Assembly: GCA_005408345.1 (NCBI GenBank)
Contig: SEMN01000179.1
Location: forward strand, 62,001-126,000
Reading direction: 5' to 3'
From: Macquaria australasica
Lineage: Eukaryota > Chordata > Actinopteri > Centrarchiformes > Percichthyidae
DNA: 64,000 nt
Within the stretch, counting starts at the first letter, position 1. Each line of letters starts with the position of its first letter. The notes beneath the pieces are model-generated. The model worked only from the letters and a program-made list of their open reading frames with translations. It was not told the origin of the DNA and did no database searches. A program made the position numbers and the translations under genes. Of the stretch, positions 13,498 through 24,062 are shown one piece after another.

Positions 13498-13644
13498 ATG
13501 GAGTTAAAATAGTCTCAATATTATTTTCAGTTACAAATCTTGTTTTTAAGTTACAAATTCTTTTTTCAGTTACAAATCTTGTTTTTCAGTTACAAATCAT
13601 GGAATACACATTTACAAATAATATTGAGACTATTTTAACTCCAT
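13498..13644. mobile_element. 147-bp MITE with perfect 29-bp TIRs and 8-bp TSD
   Basis: The first and last 29 bases are perfect reverse complements, beginning ATGGAGTTAAAATAGTCTCA. The element is flanked on both sides by the 8-bp direct repeat ACAGATCT (13490-13497 and 13645-13652). The interior consists of about four imperfect units of TCAGTTACAAATCTTGTTTT. An 8-bp target duplication is the hallmark of hAT-superfamily insertions. There is no coding capacity, so it must have been mobilised in trans. The intact ends suggest a fairly recent insertion. Confidence 0.85.
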
Positions 13645-13929
13645 ACAGATCTGCACACAAGTTATTTCGTAATTTAATCTGCAGATTTCCATTAAATTTA
13701 CTGAGCACAAGGGAATAAACCTTTTTGATTTTTATGACCCTCGAGCCTTTTCTTTAGTCCCAACCTATGGACAAACGTGACATGCTCCAAAAATAACAAA
13801 AGACTCCTGTCTCATGGCTGACTGTAGACTGCATCTCTTTTGTGGAGATAACTTTGTCATCAAAGTTATCTCAGTATGATTTCTGTTACGTACAGCACTT
13901 ACACATTGTGGGGTGTAATGAACTCTGCA

Positions 13930-14165
13930 GGTCAGGTTAAGGGGGTACTTCAGCGATTTAGCATAGCACTTCCAAGAAGTAGGAGGACTAAGTAGGAGAG
14001 GCAGATTATAAAAGAACGGTCAAAATCGAAGCAGCAGAGGCCGAGATATCCTGACTTTTAGTCTGTAAGATGAGTCAAGCTTTGAAAATGCTGGATATTG
14101 CAATTCCCATAATGCAACTCAACATCACCAGGGTTATTTTTCAAACTTCCCCTTTAAGGTTTTCC
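13930..14165. repeat. Interspersed non-coding repeat
   Basis: The segment from GGGGGTACTTCAGCGATTTAG to CAAACTTCCCCTTTAAGG, including CCGAGATATCCTGACTTTTAG and CCCATAATGCAACTC, resembles a teleost repeat. A related end (ATCACCAGGGTTATTTGAG) is seen near 24655. Confidence 0.4.
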
Positions 14166-14224
14166 TCTAGACAACGTTAAATTTGTGATCAATCAAACTG
14201 CATCATATCCATCATATCAAAGAT

Positions 14225-14300
14225 TTAAGATAACATAAGATAAGCCTTTATTGATGCCCACAGAGGAAATTCACTTGTTGAAGCAGCACAAAGACAAAAA
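14225..14300 (-). repeat. Retroposon 3' tail fragment
   Basis: On the minus strand it reads TTCCTCTGTGGGCATCAATAAAGGCTTATCTTATG in part, a LINE/SINE 3' tail pattern ending in repeated TTATCTTA-like units. A sister fragment lies at about 22575-22632 inside the Tc1-like remnant. Confidence 0.45.
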
Positions 14301-14438
14301 TACGTTCAGATGAATAGGGGAAGTAAAAAATAAATAAGAGGTATATAAAACTAGAATTAATTATTTAATACCAGCAACTCAGCAAGTCTAATATATATGT
14401 AAACAAACAGCACACCAGAATAATATATAATGCGGTTA

Positions 14439-16924
14439 ATTCAATTCAATTCAATTCAGTTTTATTTATATAGCGCCATATCATAACAAAGTTATCTCAG
14501 GGCACTTTTTCGAATAGAGCAGGTCTAGACCGACTCTTTATATTTACAGAGACCCAACAGTTCCCACCATGAGCAGCACCAGGAGACAGTGGCAAGGAAA
14601 AACTCCTTTTAACAGGTAGAAACCTCGAGCAGAACCAGAACCAGAACCAGGCTCTGGGTGGGCGGTCATCTGCCTCGACCGGTTGGGTTGAAGGGGGAGG
14701 GGGGGAGCGGGAGAGAGAGAGCAGGAGGAAAGAGAACATACAGCAGCACAATACAGTATAGACATGGTAATGGCATTGATGTTAACACCAACGGAAACAA
14801 CACTAAGAGCAACATTATAATAGCAATACTAATAACAGCAACAACAGCAATAGCATCCCAGCGGGTGCAGAGCAGGAACGCGGGGGCAGCAGGCAGGCGG
14901 CAACCACACAGACCCGAACCCCACAGCTCAAGAGGCAGAAACACCTGCAGAAAGCAACAGAAGGGGAGGGAGAGAGAGAGAGAGGAGAGAAAAGCACACA
15001 ACTACGGGAAGAAGTTGAATTAATAACAAGCATTGATGGGATATGAGGGCGTACAGATGGAGAGGAAGAGGAGGAGAAAGGAGCTCAGTGCATCATAGGA
15101 AGTCCCCCGGCAGTCTAGGCCTATAGCAGCATAACTAAGGGGGGGCTCAGGGGTCACCTGAGTCAGCCCTACTATAAGCTTTATCAAAGAGGAAAGTCTT
15201 AAGCCTACTCTTAAATGTGAGGAGGTTGTCCGCCTCCCGTACACAAACTGGGATCTGGTTCCACAGGAGAGGAGCTTGATAGCTGAAGGCTCTGGCTCCC
15301 ATTCTACTTTTAGAGACTCTAGGAACCACAAGGAACCCTGCATTCTGGGAGCGCAGTGCTCTAGTGGGGTAATAGGGTACTATGAGCTCTTTAAGATATG
15401 ATGGTGCCTGACCATTTAGGGCTTTGAAGGTGAGGAGAAGGATTTTAAATTCTATTCTGGATTTTACAGGGAGCCAGTGTAGAGAAGCTAATATTGGAGA
15501 AATATGTTCTCTTTTTCTGGTTCTTGTCAGTAAACGTGCCGCAGCATTCTGAATCAGCTGGAGAGTCTTAAGGGATTTATTGGGGCAGCCTGATAATAGA
15601 GAGTTGCAATAGTCCAGCCTAGACGTAACAAATGCATGGACTAGTTTTTCTGCATCTTTTTGAGATAGGATGTGTCTGATTTTTGCAATGTTACGTAAAT
15701 GAAAAAGGCAGTTCTTGAAGTTTGTTTTATTTGGGAGTTAAAGGACATATCCTGATCAAAGATAACTCCAAGATTCCTTACGGTTTCGCTGGAGGCCAGG
15801 GCAATGCCATCTAGAGAAACTATATCTTTAGATAATGTGTTTCGAAGGTGTTCGGGGCCAAGTACAATAACTTCGGTTTTGTCTGAGTTTAACATCAGAA
15901 AATTGCAGGTCATCCAGGTTTTTATGTCCTTAAGGCATGCTTGAAGTTTAGCTAATTGATTGGTTTCATCTGGCTTGATCGATAAATACAATTGGGTATC
16001 ATCTGCATAACAATGAAAATTTATGGAGTGCTTCCTAATAATATTGCCTAAAGGAAGCATATACAAGGTAAATAGAATTGGTCCAAGCACAGAACCTTGT
16101 GAATTCCGTGACTAACTTTGGCGTGCATAGAGGATTCATCGTGCGTGTACAAGCTGATAGCGATCTGATAAATAGGATTTAAACCAGCTTAGTGCAGTAC
16201 CTTTAATGCCAATAAAATGTTCTAGTCTCTGTAATAGAATGTGATGGTCAATGGTATCGAATGCAGCACTAAGATCTAGTAAGACAAGTACAGAGACAAG
16301 TCCTTTGTCTGATGCAATTAGAAGGTCATTTGTAACTTTCACCAGTGCTGTCTCTGTGCTATGATGCACTCTAAATCCTGACTGAAAATCCTCAAACAGC
16401 TTGTTGTTGTGTAGAAAGTCACACAACTGATTGGCGACTGCTTTCTCAAGGACCTTAGAGAGAAAAGGAGGGTTAGATATAGGTCTATAATTTGACAAAA
16501 TCCCTGGATCAAGAGTGGGCTTTTTAAGAAGAGGCCAATTACAGCTACTTTAAAGGACTGTGGCTTTTATGCTAAATAGGACGAATTGATGATCATATCC
16601 TAGTATAAGTGCTAACTAAGGGTAAAAATTTCTTTAAGCAGCCTAGTTGGGACGGGGTCTAAAGACAAGTTGATAGCTTAGATGAAATCATGGAAGTTAG
16701 TTGATTACGGTTGATGGGAGAAAAGCAGTCTAAATGTACAGGTTTTACAGTTGTTTCTAAGGTTCCTGTGTTTGAAGATAAGTCAGTACCAACTGAGGGC
16801 AGGAGGTGCTGAATTTTTTCTCTAATAGTTAGAATTTTATCTTTAAAGAAGCTCATGAAGTCATTACTACTGAGGTCTATAGGAATACATGGCTCAACAG
16901 AGCTGTGACTCTCTGTCAGCCTGG
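14439..16924 (-). mobile_element. L2-clade LINE, 5'-truncated copy
   Basis: This is the reverse-oriented, 5'-truncated relative of the long L2 at 48.85-52.59 kb. It starts (3' end) with three ATTCA units, carries the same ~700-bp 3' UTR and the reverse transcriptase region. Similarity stops at GTCAGCCTGG near 16924, where the full copy continues upstream. A 107-codon stretch in one frame (15020-15343) is identical in translation to 51727-52050, so the copies are close relatives. Disabling changes differ: here the poly-A run at the LKKP position (near 16519) is intact while it has lost a base in the other copy, and a block near 16090-16135 is deleted here. Confidence 0.92.
15147..16498 (-). 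pseudogene. L2 reverse transcriptase, broken
   Basis: Within the truncated LINE, the reading frame runs in pieces. 16136-16498 holds NYRPISNPPFLSKVLEKA and DLSAAFDTIDH (RT motifs 1-3). 15641-16090 holds FHCYADDTQLY, with the YADD catalytic motif, and LNSDKTEV. 15147-15329 holds the C-terminal LLWNQIPVCVREADNLLTFK block. A small deletion near 16100-16135 removes the SxGVPQGSVLGP region, and a frameshift lies near 15700. The protein would have driven target-primed reverse transcription; this copy cannot. Confidence 0.88.
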
Positions 16925-17300
16925 TTAAGTAATGATACTTAGTGTTTGTCTGTATTAATATAGTAACATAACAGAAATATAATATAGTATACTATAGTAC
17001 AGTACAGTGTTTCCTGTGGAACGAGAGAATTATTGTGAGGCAATGTTACTGAGTTGGGGGGGGGGGGTCATTTATGGCAAAGCTTGCAGGATTTGTTGGA
17101 GCATTTTACTCTTCTGGGCCTCTCCATTGATATGGAAAGTCATGAGAGGAGGCCCATTAATAGACAGCCACATGCAGGTTGCTAGGTGCACTCCTTGCAG
17201 TCTGTTCCTTAGGTCTGTCTTTACCTACAAGCAGAGAAAGAATAATAAGAGAAGGTATTATAAATTAGATATTCAATTGCTCTTACTCTATTAATGGTGA
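16925..17300. other. Non-coding stretch between LINE and hAT remnant
   Basis: AT-rich sequence with TATAGTA words and a 10-G tract at about 17056-17067. No gene is recognised. Confidence 0.4.
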
Positions 17301-19010
17301 AAAAAGTCCCTCTCACAATTCACAGAGGAACCGTGCGTGCAATGGCTACAAGTTGGTTGAGGTATGGGTAGAGCTGGGACATGGGAGGCCAGCTTACCCA
17401 TAACTGACTGCTGATCCATGTCCTGAAACACATCAACAGCAATTGTGGTGTGAGATTAGTCCAAATGCTCCCCAACCTTTCTCCTATATGACTATATGAC
17501 AATGTGCTTATAATGTGTGTAGTAACTCAGTCATACCTTATATCATATCCAATCAGAACATGATGCTTGAAAGAGGCCCGCTCTTGCAGCACGGTGCTGT
17601 CTGGTTCCTGGAGGAAATGCTTTGCAGCACACTGAAAACCAGACCAGGCTGTCCTGAAGACCATCGATGTAGGCATCCATGATCTAATTAGGCAAAGAAT
17701 AGACAATAAGTAAAATATAATAAATACTAATGAAAACATAATTTACAATAAGCAACAGGCCGTGTGTTTATTTTAATCTACCTACACATTAACATAAGTC
17801 TTTAAAGCATTTGAAATGAATATCTTACTTGCTCCCTGGCCATCCCCCATCTTCATTCTTGTCCTCTCCTCCCCCTCTCCTCTTCATCCCTGATGCTGAA
17901 GGCACCAAGACCTCTGGGGTCATCTAGGTCCTGGTGTAGCTTTTCAAAGAAAGAACCAGGGGGCTGGGAATCACCGTCATCTTTAATGGATTTTATAGAA
18001 GCCAAAGTCACAGGGAACTAAATACACAGAAAGAATCTTCGTTTCTGTGTTTTTTATTTTTTTTATATATTTTTATTTTTTGCTTTTTAATGTAATTTCA
18101 TTATTATTAAATATTGGTGACTGTACTTTAAAATGTACAATATTTCCAGATAGCTGTAGCCATACCTGCTATTCAATAGCCAGAAAGTTGACTTGCTCTC
18201 TTTGGAAGAGTTTTAACAGCCCTTTTGCCAACGGGCACCGGTTTACCTCCACCTCCTCAGCTAATGCTGCCAACACAGGTGCTGCGACAGCCAGAGAGTG
18301 TCTTTGACCTCCTAAGTTAGATTAAGTCAGGCAATTCTAGAGTTGTACTACAGATGTAATCTAACTTAAAATGATTATTGACATTTGACATTTTTTGTTA
18401 AGTTTACCTTCACAGTAAAATGACAGGACAGCAGTCCTGTTGCAGCTATTTGCAAAATAAATGTGAAGCTGCTGCAGGTGCTCTTTAAATGTATCAATGT
18501 ATGGCACAGTGATGGATGCATCTTTGCCTGCCAGTGCCAGGTGGTGTGCAGCACAAGCAGCCGACCCCATCCATGGGAACGCATCCTGCAGCTGTTAGGC
18601 AACCCCATTATGCCGTCCTGTTTCAATCGAGCAAATGCTTATTTGTATCACATAATGTAAACTAGTAAGAACCCAAAATTGATTTTTTGTTGTTGTGTTC
18701 ATACCAGGAATCACTGCTGCTCCATCAGTTCTCAGCCCAAACAGTTTGTGTGTGGGGATGTTCTTTTTCTGGAGCACCCCCTTAACTGCAGCCACTATAG
18801 TGTTTGCCCTCCCATCTGGCACTGTGACGAGGTCTAGAAAATCCATTTTGTAGTTACATCAATTTTTTGTTTTTGAACATCTGTGCTCTCATCAGCCTCA
18901 TGGCCACAGAGGCCTGTATTGCTTTGAGGATGGGCTCCTCCACCACAACAGCAAGGACCTCCAGCATTTCATCAATTATGAAATGAGACTTGTAGTTTAA
19001 GTGCAGCAGA
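17300..19010 (-). pseudogene. hAT-type transposase remnant (ZNF862/DUF4371-like)
   Basis: Minus-strand pieces in order are: FIIDEMLEVLAVVVEEPILKA (about 18985-18900), FLDLVTVPDGRANTIVAAVK to GLRTDGAAVIPG (18846-18705), RHNGVA then an in-frame TAA then QLQDAFPWMG and CAAHHLALAGKD (18617-18480), and a C-terminal WPPMSQLYPYLNQLVAIART (about 17390-17325). This order matches the RNase-H-like core and dimerisation end of hAT-derived proteins of the ZNF862/DUF4371 type. The TDGAAVxxGRHNGVA block is split by an 87-bp GT-AG intron (18618-18704) that joins in phase. One stop and probable frameshifts make it non-functional. No zinc-finger N-terminus or TIR was found. Confidence 0.62.
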
Positions 19011-20855
19011 GAATGTATTATTTTTGCAATATTTTCATATTAGATGATAATGAAACCATAACAAATAGCACAGTCCAACAGCACTGGATAATTGATGTGA
19101 TGGGACTGTTCTCATTGTGTCAGCTGGTACAGACATTTAAAGGCCCTTACGACAGCTTCATGCTCTACGACAACAAGAGGCTCGAAGGCAACCAAAACTG
19201 AGGAATCTGTGTGCATTGTAACTTGTAAAAACATATAAATAGAAATATATAAAACTCTTTTTCTTCCAAATACAAAATTAATCTTGATGATTGAAAAATC
19301 GTACCTTTTGCCAGCATGGTGTGGGATTTAATACTGTCCCTATGGTGTTCAGTTGCCATGTGTCTGTCCAAATAGTCCAGACGGTAATCCAGTGATCCAT
19401 CTTGGCAGCATGTCTATGTTGCCTACATAAGCAACAGAACATTCCTATGAAAGGGTGGATAAATTCATTAAGAATATTTTTATTTATTATTTATTCTAAT
19501 TCCTTTTTATACACAGTAATTTTGTACTTGAAACTTACCATTTGAAGTATAGTACAACCAAGGCTTGAACCTTAGTATTTTGGGTCCCATCCAGATGTTT
19601 TTTGGAAGCTTGTCTCATCTTTCTCCTGCTCCCCTTACCTGGACACTTTCCTCTCCTTGCCTCCTCTCTTCTTTCTCCTCATTGTTCCCTCCCTGATGTC
19701 TCCTATCCTCTTCCATCCCTATGTCCGATCCATGTCCCTTCTCTGTCTGTCAAGGTACACACATAATAATTATATAAATTAATATAGTAATTTTTCAGTG
19801 ACAGTGATAACGTTTTTTAACAAGTGAGGTGAGAACACCCAGGCTCAGAGGTCGAGCCTCCCCCTTTAAGGAAGGTGGCCTTGTGGGTATCCTGTGTATG
19901 TGACGAAGTCTAGCAGGTTTGTTTTTGTAAAATAGTCTCTCCCGGTGTGTGAGTGAAGTACCCGCATGTCGCCGCAGCCACAGAAAAAGGCATGCTATTA
20001 GTGGTAGTTAAGTTCCTTTAGTCAGCCATAAAGTGTCTAGATAAGCTCAGGTTGCAGCAAAATAGTTACTGAAAGGCCGTGTGTTGTGTTCGCTGCCACA
20101 GAAGAGAAATAAAAAGTCCCTGTTCATGCAATGTTACTATGACATCTTCTGCTGCTTTTGGTTTTGGTGTGCTGCCCCAAGATTTTCAGTGGCCCCATCT
20201 GGCCACCCCTATGAAAAGTTTCATGTTCACGGGTCGAGTAACAAACGTGTTGCGCAGCAACAAAAACTGTGTGTGTATTGAGGAAGTGGATCACATGATT
20301 GATGTTTTGTTTTCTTTTGTGATTTAATAATTTAACAATTGCAATAATACAGTATAACATAATATACAGTATAGTACAGCAATATGACATATCAAATATA
20401 GTATGGTATAACATATAGTATAATATAGTATAGTATTATGAAATACATAACAAGTATAGTTTAATATATAAAAAGATATATCAGATATATAACATGTATA
20501 TAAATCAGTCCAACAGAGAGACAGTGGAGAGGCAGAGTGGTCTGAGTGTCAACTCATTTTGCCAACACTGACTGAACTGGGTCAGATTTTTAATGACAGG
20601 ACAATAACAGTCTTACTTAATATTAGTCTAACACTGACACCACCACATGAAGAAAAAAAAAACACTAGGAGGGCTGCCCCTATGTTGTTGTAAGGTAGCA
20701 AGTAAAGCAGTCAGCCAGTCTATGTTTAGCAGGAGCAGTTGCTAATTGGCTTCGTGTTGGTTGGTCTGGAGAGAGAAAATGACACTTACTTAAGGTACAG
20801 AAGAATCCCCAGAGCATCCTCTCCCTTTCTGTTCTCTTCTCACTCTGTGTAACAT
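19010..20855. other. Mostly unassigned sequence
   Basis: A minus-strand frame near 19300-19371 (DRHMATEHHRDSIKSHTM) could be an upstream piece of the hAT remnant. The rest, including CT-rich 19600-19750 and the TATAGTA-rich 20340-20490, has no recognised gene. Confidence 0.35.
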
Positions 20856-20856
<1 letters not shown>

Positions 20857-20949
<93 letters not shown>

Positions 20950-20953
20950 AGAG
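20857..20953. repeat. (CA)45 microsatellite with short GA tail
   Basis: Ninety bases of uninterrupted CA followed by AGAGAGAG. It is the longest pure dinucleotide array in the window. A separate TG run lies at about 21074-21094. Confidence 0.98.
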
Positions 20954-20959
20954 TGACGC

Positions 20960-21708
20960 ACGCAAAATGTTCTTCAGGTATCATTTCTTCTTTCTTTTAA
21001 TATATGTCACTGAAATGCCACAGCTAAAACAAAGGCTTTGAGTAAAGACACGCTCAATGTGAGTGTGAAGATTGTGTGTGTGTGTGTGTGTGTGCAAGAA
21101 GAAATGACAGGTCATTTAGTGGGATGAAGCAGAGATGGAGAGACGGAGACAGAACAAATAAATGTCTGGACGGTTATTATCCAGCCCTGCTGCTTCTGTC
21201 GCTGGTAACTCTAAGCCAGAAAATAAGAACCTGGGAAATACTTGACAAAATGGAAATCCTGGAAGCATCCTTTCCTCTCAGGGTCCTGGTAATGTTGTTG
21301 AGGGGGTTGTGTATCTATGATATTTTTGTGTAGAAATGGAAGTATCTGATGGTGGTGTGAGATGAAAGGTTGGGGGGGTGGGTGTCAGAATTCATTCTTT
21401 GAGGACCATGAGTATCCCTGCTAATGTCAGGGAAATCCAGCCAGTTTTTGAGATGTGTTTTTGTGTGATGATTCAGGGAACTTTTATAGGGCAGTCCAGT
21501 CCTGCGAGCTCTAATATAGGGTGGCTTTGATACAATAACTGTATAGAGTAATGCCTTTGAGGAGTTTTCATAAAACAACCAAGATGACTGCAGCTGATGT
21601 GGAACGTTCTGAATCCGCTATCGCGTCAGTATTAAACAAACTGGATGGTATATTTTCTCTAACAGAAGAATAAACAACTGCACTTAAAGCTTTTGTTGAT
21701 AAGAAAGA
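20960..21708. other. Non-coding stretch before solo LTR
   Basis: No exon recognised. A plus-strand frame from ATGACTGCAGCTGATG (about 21583) runs about 40 codons to a stop. It might be a retrotransposon ORF1 scrap but has no diagnostic motif. Confidence 0.35.
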
Positions 21709-22253
21709 TGTTATGCTTGTCGAGTGGACCCAAGTGCAGACACAGACTCAGTTAGTGGGTGAATGTTTATTGGAAGGGCTGCGGGGGATAGAGGTGGCTG
21801 GCTGAGGCAGAGGCCAGGAAGGTGGCTGGAACCGCTGGAGCTGAGTGGAAGAATGAGGGAGACTGGCGTGGGCTGGCCGGAGGTAGCGAGTGGTAAGTGG
21901 GCTGGAGAGCAGGCAAGCAGGCAGGCAGGTTATGGTCCTGGAGCACAGGGAAAAAGAGACAACGATTACTTTAAGTCAAGGAAAAAAACACTAAGATAAG
22001 TGCAGGAGAAAGGCCTGAAACGTTTACTACCACTGAAGTAGAAAGAACAATCTGGCGAAGAGTGGATCAAGAACTGGAGTAGATATACTGCAGGATGATG
22101 AGCTTGATGGAAGGCAGGTGTGCGTAATCAGACTGTAACCAGGAGCGTCAGGGAAGGAGCGCCACACTACACACACAGACAGAGAGACACACAAGGGAGG
22201 GGGAACACAAGGAAACATAAGGGAAAACTAGAGACACGGCAGTAGCCGTGACA
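21709..22253 (-). mobile_element. Solo LTR of a Gypsy-type element
   Basis: The 545-bp block begins TG and ends CA and is flanked by the 5-bp direct repeat AAAGA (21704-21708 and 22254-22258), as expected for Ty3/Gypsy integration. No internal element or second LTR is present, so it is probably the product of LTR-LTR recombination. Read on the minus strand it starts TGTCACGGCTACTGCCGTG. It has a TATATCT box (from 22087) exactly 31 nt before GCCAGATTGT (from 22056). This matches the promoter/start layout of the complete Gypsy element in the window, although overall sequence differs. The minus orientation is inferred from that layout. Confidence 0.85.
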
Positions 22254-22261
22254 AAAGATGG

Positions 22262-22435
22262 GTTTGCCGTACAGATTTCGCTCAGTGCTACGTCACATGT
22301 TTTGTTGCTCTGATTAGTTGTACGTCTATCCAATTCCGTCCAGAGGCATTTTGGTCTGCATCAGTTGATGGAAATGGAAATCGAAAATGAACTGAGAGGT
22401 TCCAGACTAATTCACATTCACGATGTCAGGCTAGT
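22262..22435. repeat. Interspersed repeat
   Basis: The stretch GATTTCGCTCAGTGCTACGT through GAACTGAGAGGTTCCAGACTA resembles a teleost repeat. A C10 run and CA repeat follow (22437-22462). Confidence 0.4.
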
Positions 22436-22483
22436 CCCCCCCCCCCCACACACACACACACAATACTATTGGTAGCCACTGCA

Positions 22484-24062
22484 CATGACAAAAGTATGTG
22501 GACACCCAAACATTTCCTTCAAATATGATTGTTGAACCTGTGATTCCAAATCCATGGGTAACCATGGCTGCTGTAACGCTGAAAATTTCCCTGCTGTGGG
22601 ACAATAAAGGCTTATTTTATCTTATCTTATTAATCTGCTACTATAACAGCCTCCACTCTACTGGGAAGGATTTTCACAAGATTTGGAACCTGGCTACAGG
22701 GATTTGCTCCTATTCAGCCACAAGAGAATTAGTGAAGGTGTGTCCATGGATGTATGATAAGAGCTGGGTACCAGACTTCAAGATGGCACCCATTCATTTG
22801 AATGAAAATTGCTCGTTCATTTGTGCAGCCAAAAAGTTTTTTGCTTCCTGATTTGCTTCTGCATTGTACAGACCACCTCAGAGGCGCATTAGTGTGTCTC
22901 TTCCTGGTCCCGCCCACTCTGTCCCGCTCAACCCAGACTTTACATTGGGATAAAATAGCTTTTGTAGACTCTGGGAAAGTTTTAGCAAATTAAAAACCTT
23001 CATAGTTTAGAAATTGATAATACAAAGAGCAATAATTTTGCTTGTTTGTAGTTGGGGGTGTCCTGTCAACAGTTTTACAGATTCTGTGGAGGTCTATGGA
23101 GAAAAAGCCATGGATGTATAACGAGAACGGGATACAGCGTCGGAGGCGGGGCCCCGTTCATTCCTATGAAAGTTGCTCAGTGGCACATGAAGCCAACAAA
23201 GTTTGACTTGCAGGTATAAAATTACCCAGATCTTCCAGCCAGCTTCCGCATCGTGCGGCCCATAGAGCAAGCGCACTAGCGTTTCCTTTAGCCCCGCCTC
23301 CCAACCACTCAACCTCTCAGGCTCACTCACATGAATGGCTATTAGTGAATTTTACAACTTTTAGGACATAACAATTTAAATAAGGGCTGTTTAAGTGTTC
23401 GTACTGGGAATTTGATGTACCTCAAAAAAATTATCCGCTGATTTACAGACGTCTCTTTCACAATCTAAGTCTATGGGAAAAAGTCTCTTAGCCAGTGTGC
23501 ATCCCATGATGGACCTGGAAGTTGTAATTACACGGTTTGGCCACTATGTCAAATTGACTTCAAAGCCCGGCACACTTCCCGGGGGCTTGGCAGTACCCAG
23601 CTATCTTAATACATCCATGGGTCAGACATGTAGTTGACGTTCCAGTTGATCCCAAAGGAGTTGAATGGGGTTGAGGTCAGGGTTCTGTGAAGGCCAGTCA
23701 AGGTCTTCTACACCAGACTGGGAAACCATTCCTTAATGGACCTGGCTTTGTGCACAGGGGCAGTGTTATATTGAAACAGGAAAGGGACAAACACAAACTG
23801 TTGCCACAAAGATGGAAGCACACTATTGTCTAAAACATCCTTGTTTGCTGTTGCTTCAAGATTTCCCTTCTTTGGAACTAAGGGGTCTAGATCAAACCAT
23901 GAAAACAGCCCCAGACCAAAAGTACACAAAAGTATGTGGACAGAGGTTTTGGCCATATACTGTAATGTACATCGGCAAGCTTCCAGTGCCACCGACTTTT
24001 GCAAGCATGCGCTAATGAACTCCGCTGTGCCACTTTCTGGCACTAACATGGAAAACAATTAG
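22484..24062. mobile_element. Tc1-like transposon remnant, split by an insertion
   Basis: The left end reads GACAAAAGTATGTGGACACC, the terminal repeat type of a teleost Tc1-like family. Collinear pieces follow at 22487-22742 (CTATAACAGCCTCCACTCTA, GGGATTTGCTCCTATTCAGCC) and 23622-23940 (GAATGGGGTTGAGGTCAGGG, CAAACTGTTGCCACAAAGAT). These are antisense to a Tc1 transposase, with many indels. A second ACAAAAGTATGTGGAC occurs at about 23926 in the same orientation as the first end rather than inverted, showing rearrangement. Most of the transposase and the true right end are missing. Confidence 0.75.
22743..23621. mobile_element. TIR element inserted in the Tc1-like remnant
   Basis: It starts CCATGGATGTATGATAAGAG (22745) followed by CTGGGTACC and ends GTACCCAGCTATCTTAATAC ATCCATGG, so the ends are imperfect inverted repeats of about 28 bp. 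A second copy of the start, CCATGGATGTATAACGAGAA, lies internally at about 23109 and is followed by a diverged version of the same sequence (CGCCCACT versus CCCCGCCTCCC blocks). The element therefore seems to hold two tandem related units. No transposase frame. The target duplication is not clear. Confidence 0.6.

Noticed and set aside
14658..15023. 121-codon plus-strand frame and overlapping minus-strand frames
   Set aside because: They lie in the low-complexity 3' UTR of an L2 LINE, and the same frames recur in the copy at 52047-52391.
15020..15343. 107-codon frame identical to one at 51727-52050
   Set aside because: The real L2 coding frame here is the one with LLWNQIPVCVREADNLL; the 107-codon frame is a shadow, conserved only because the copies are young.
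20680..20984. Two minus-strand frames of Cys-Val repeats
   Set aside because: They are translations of the (CA)45 array.
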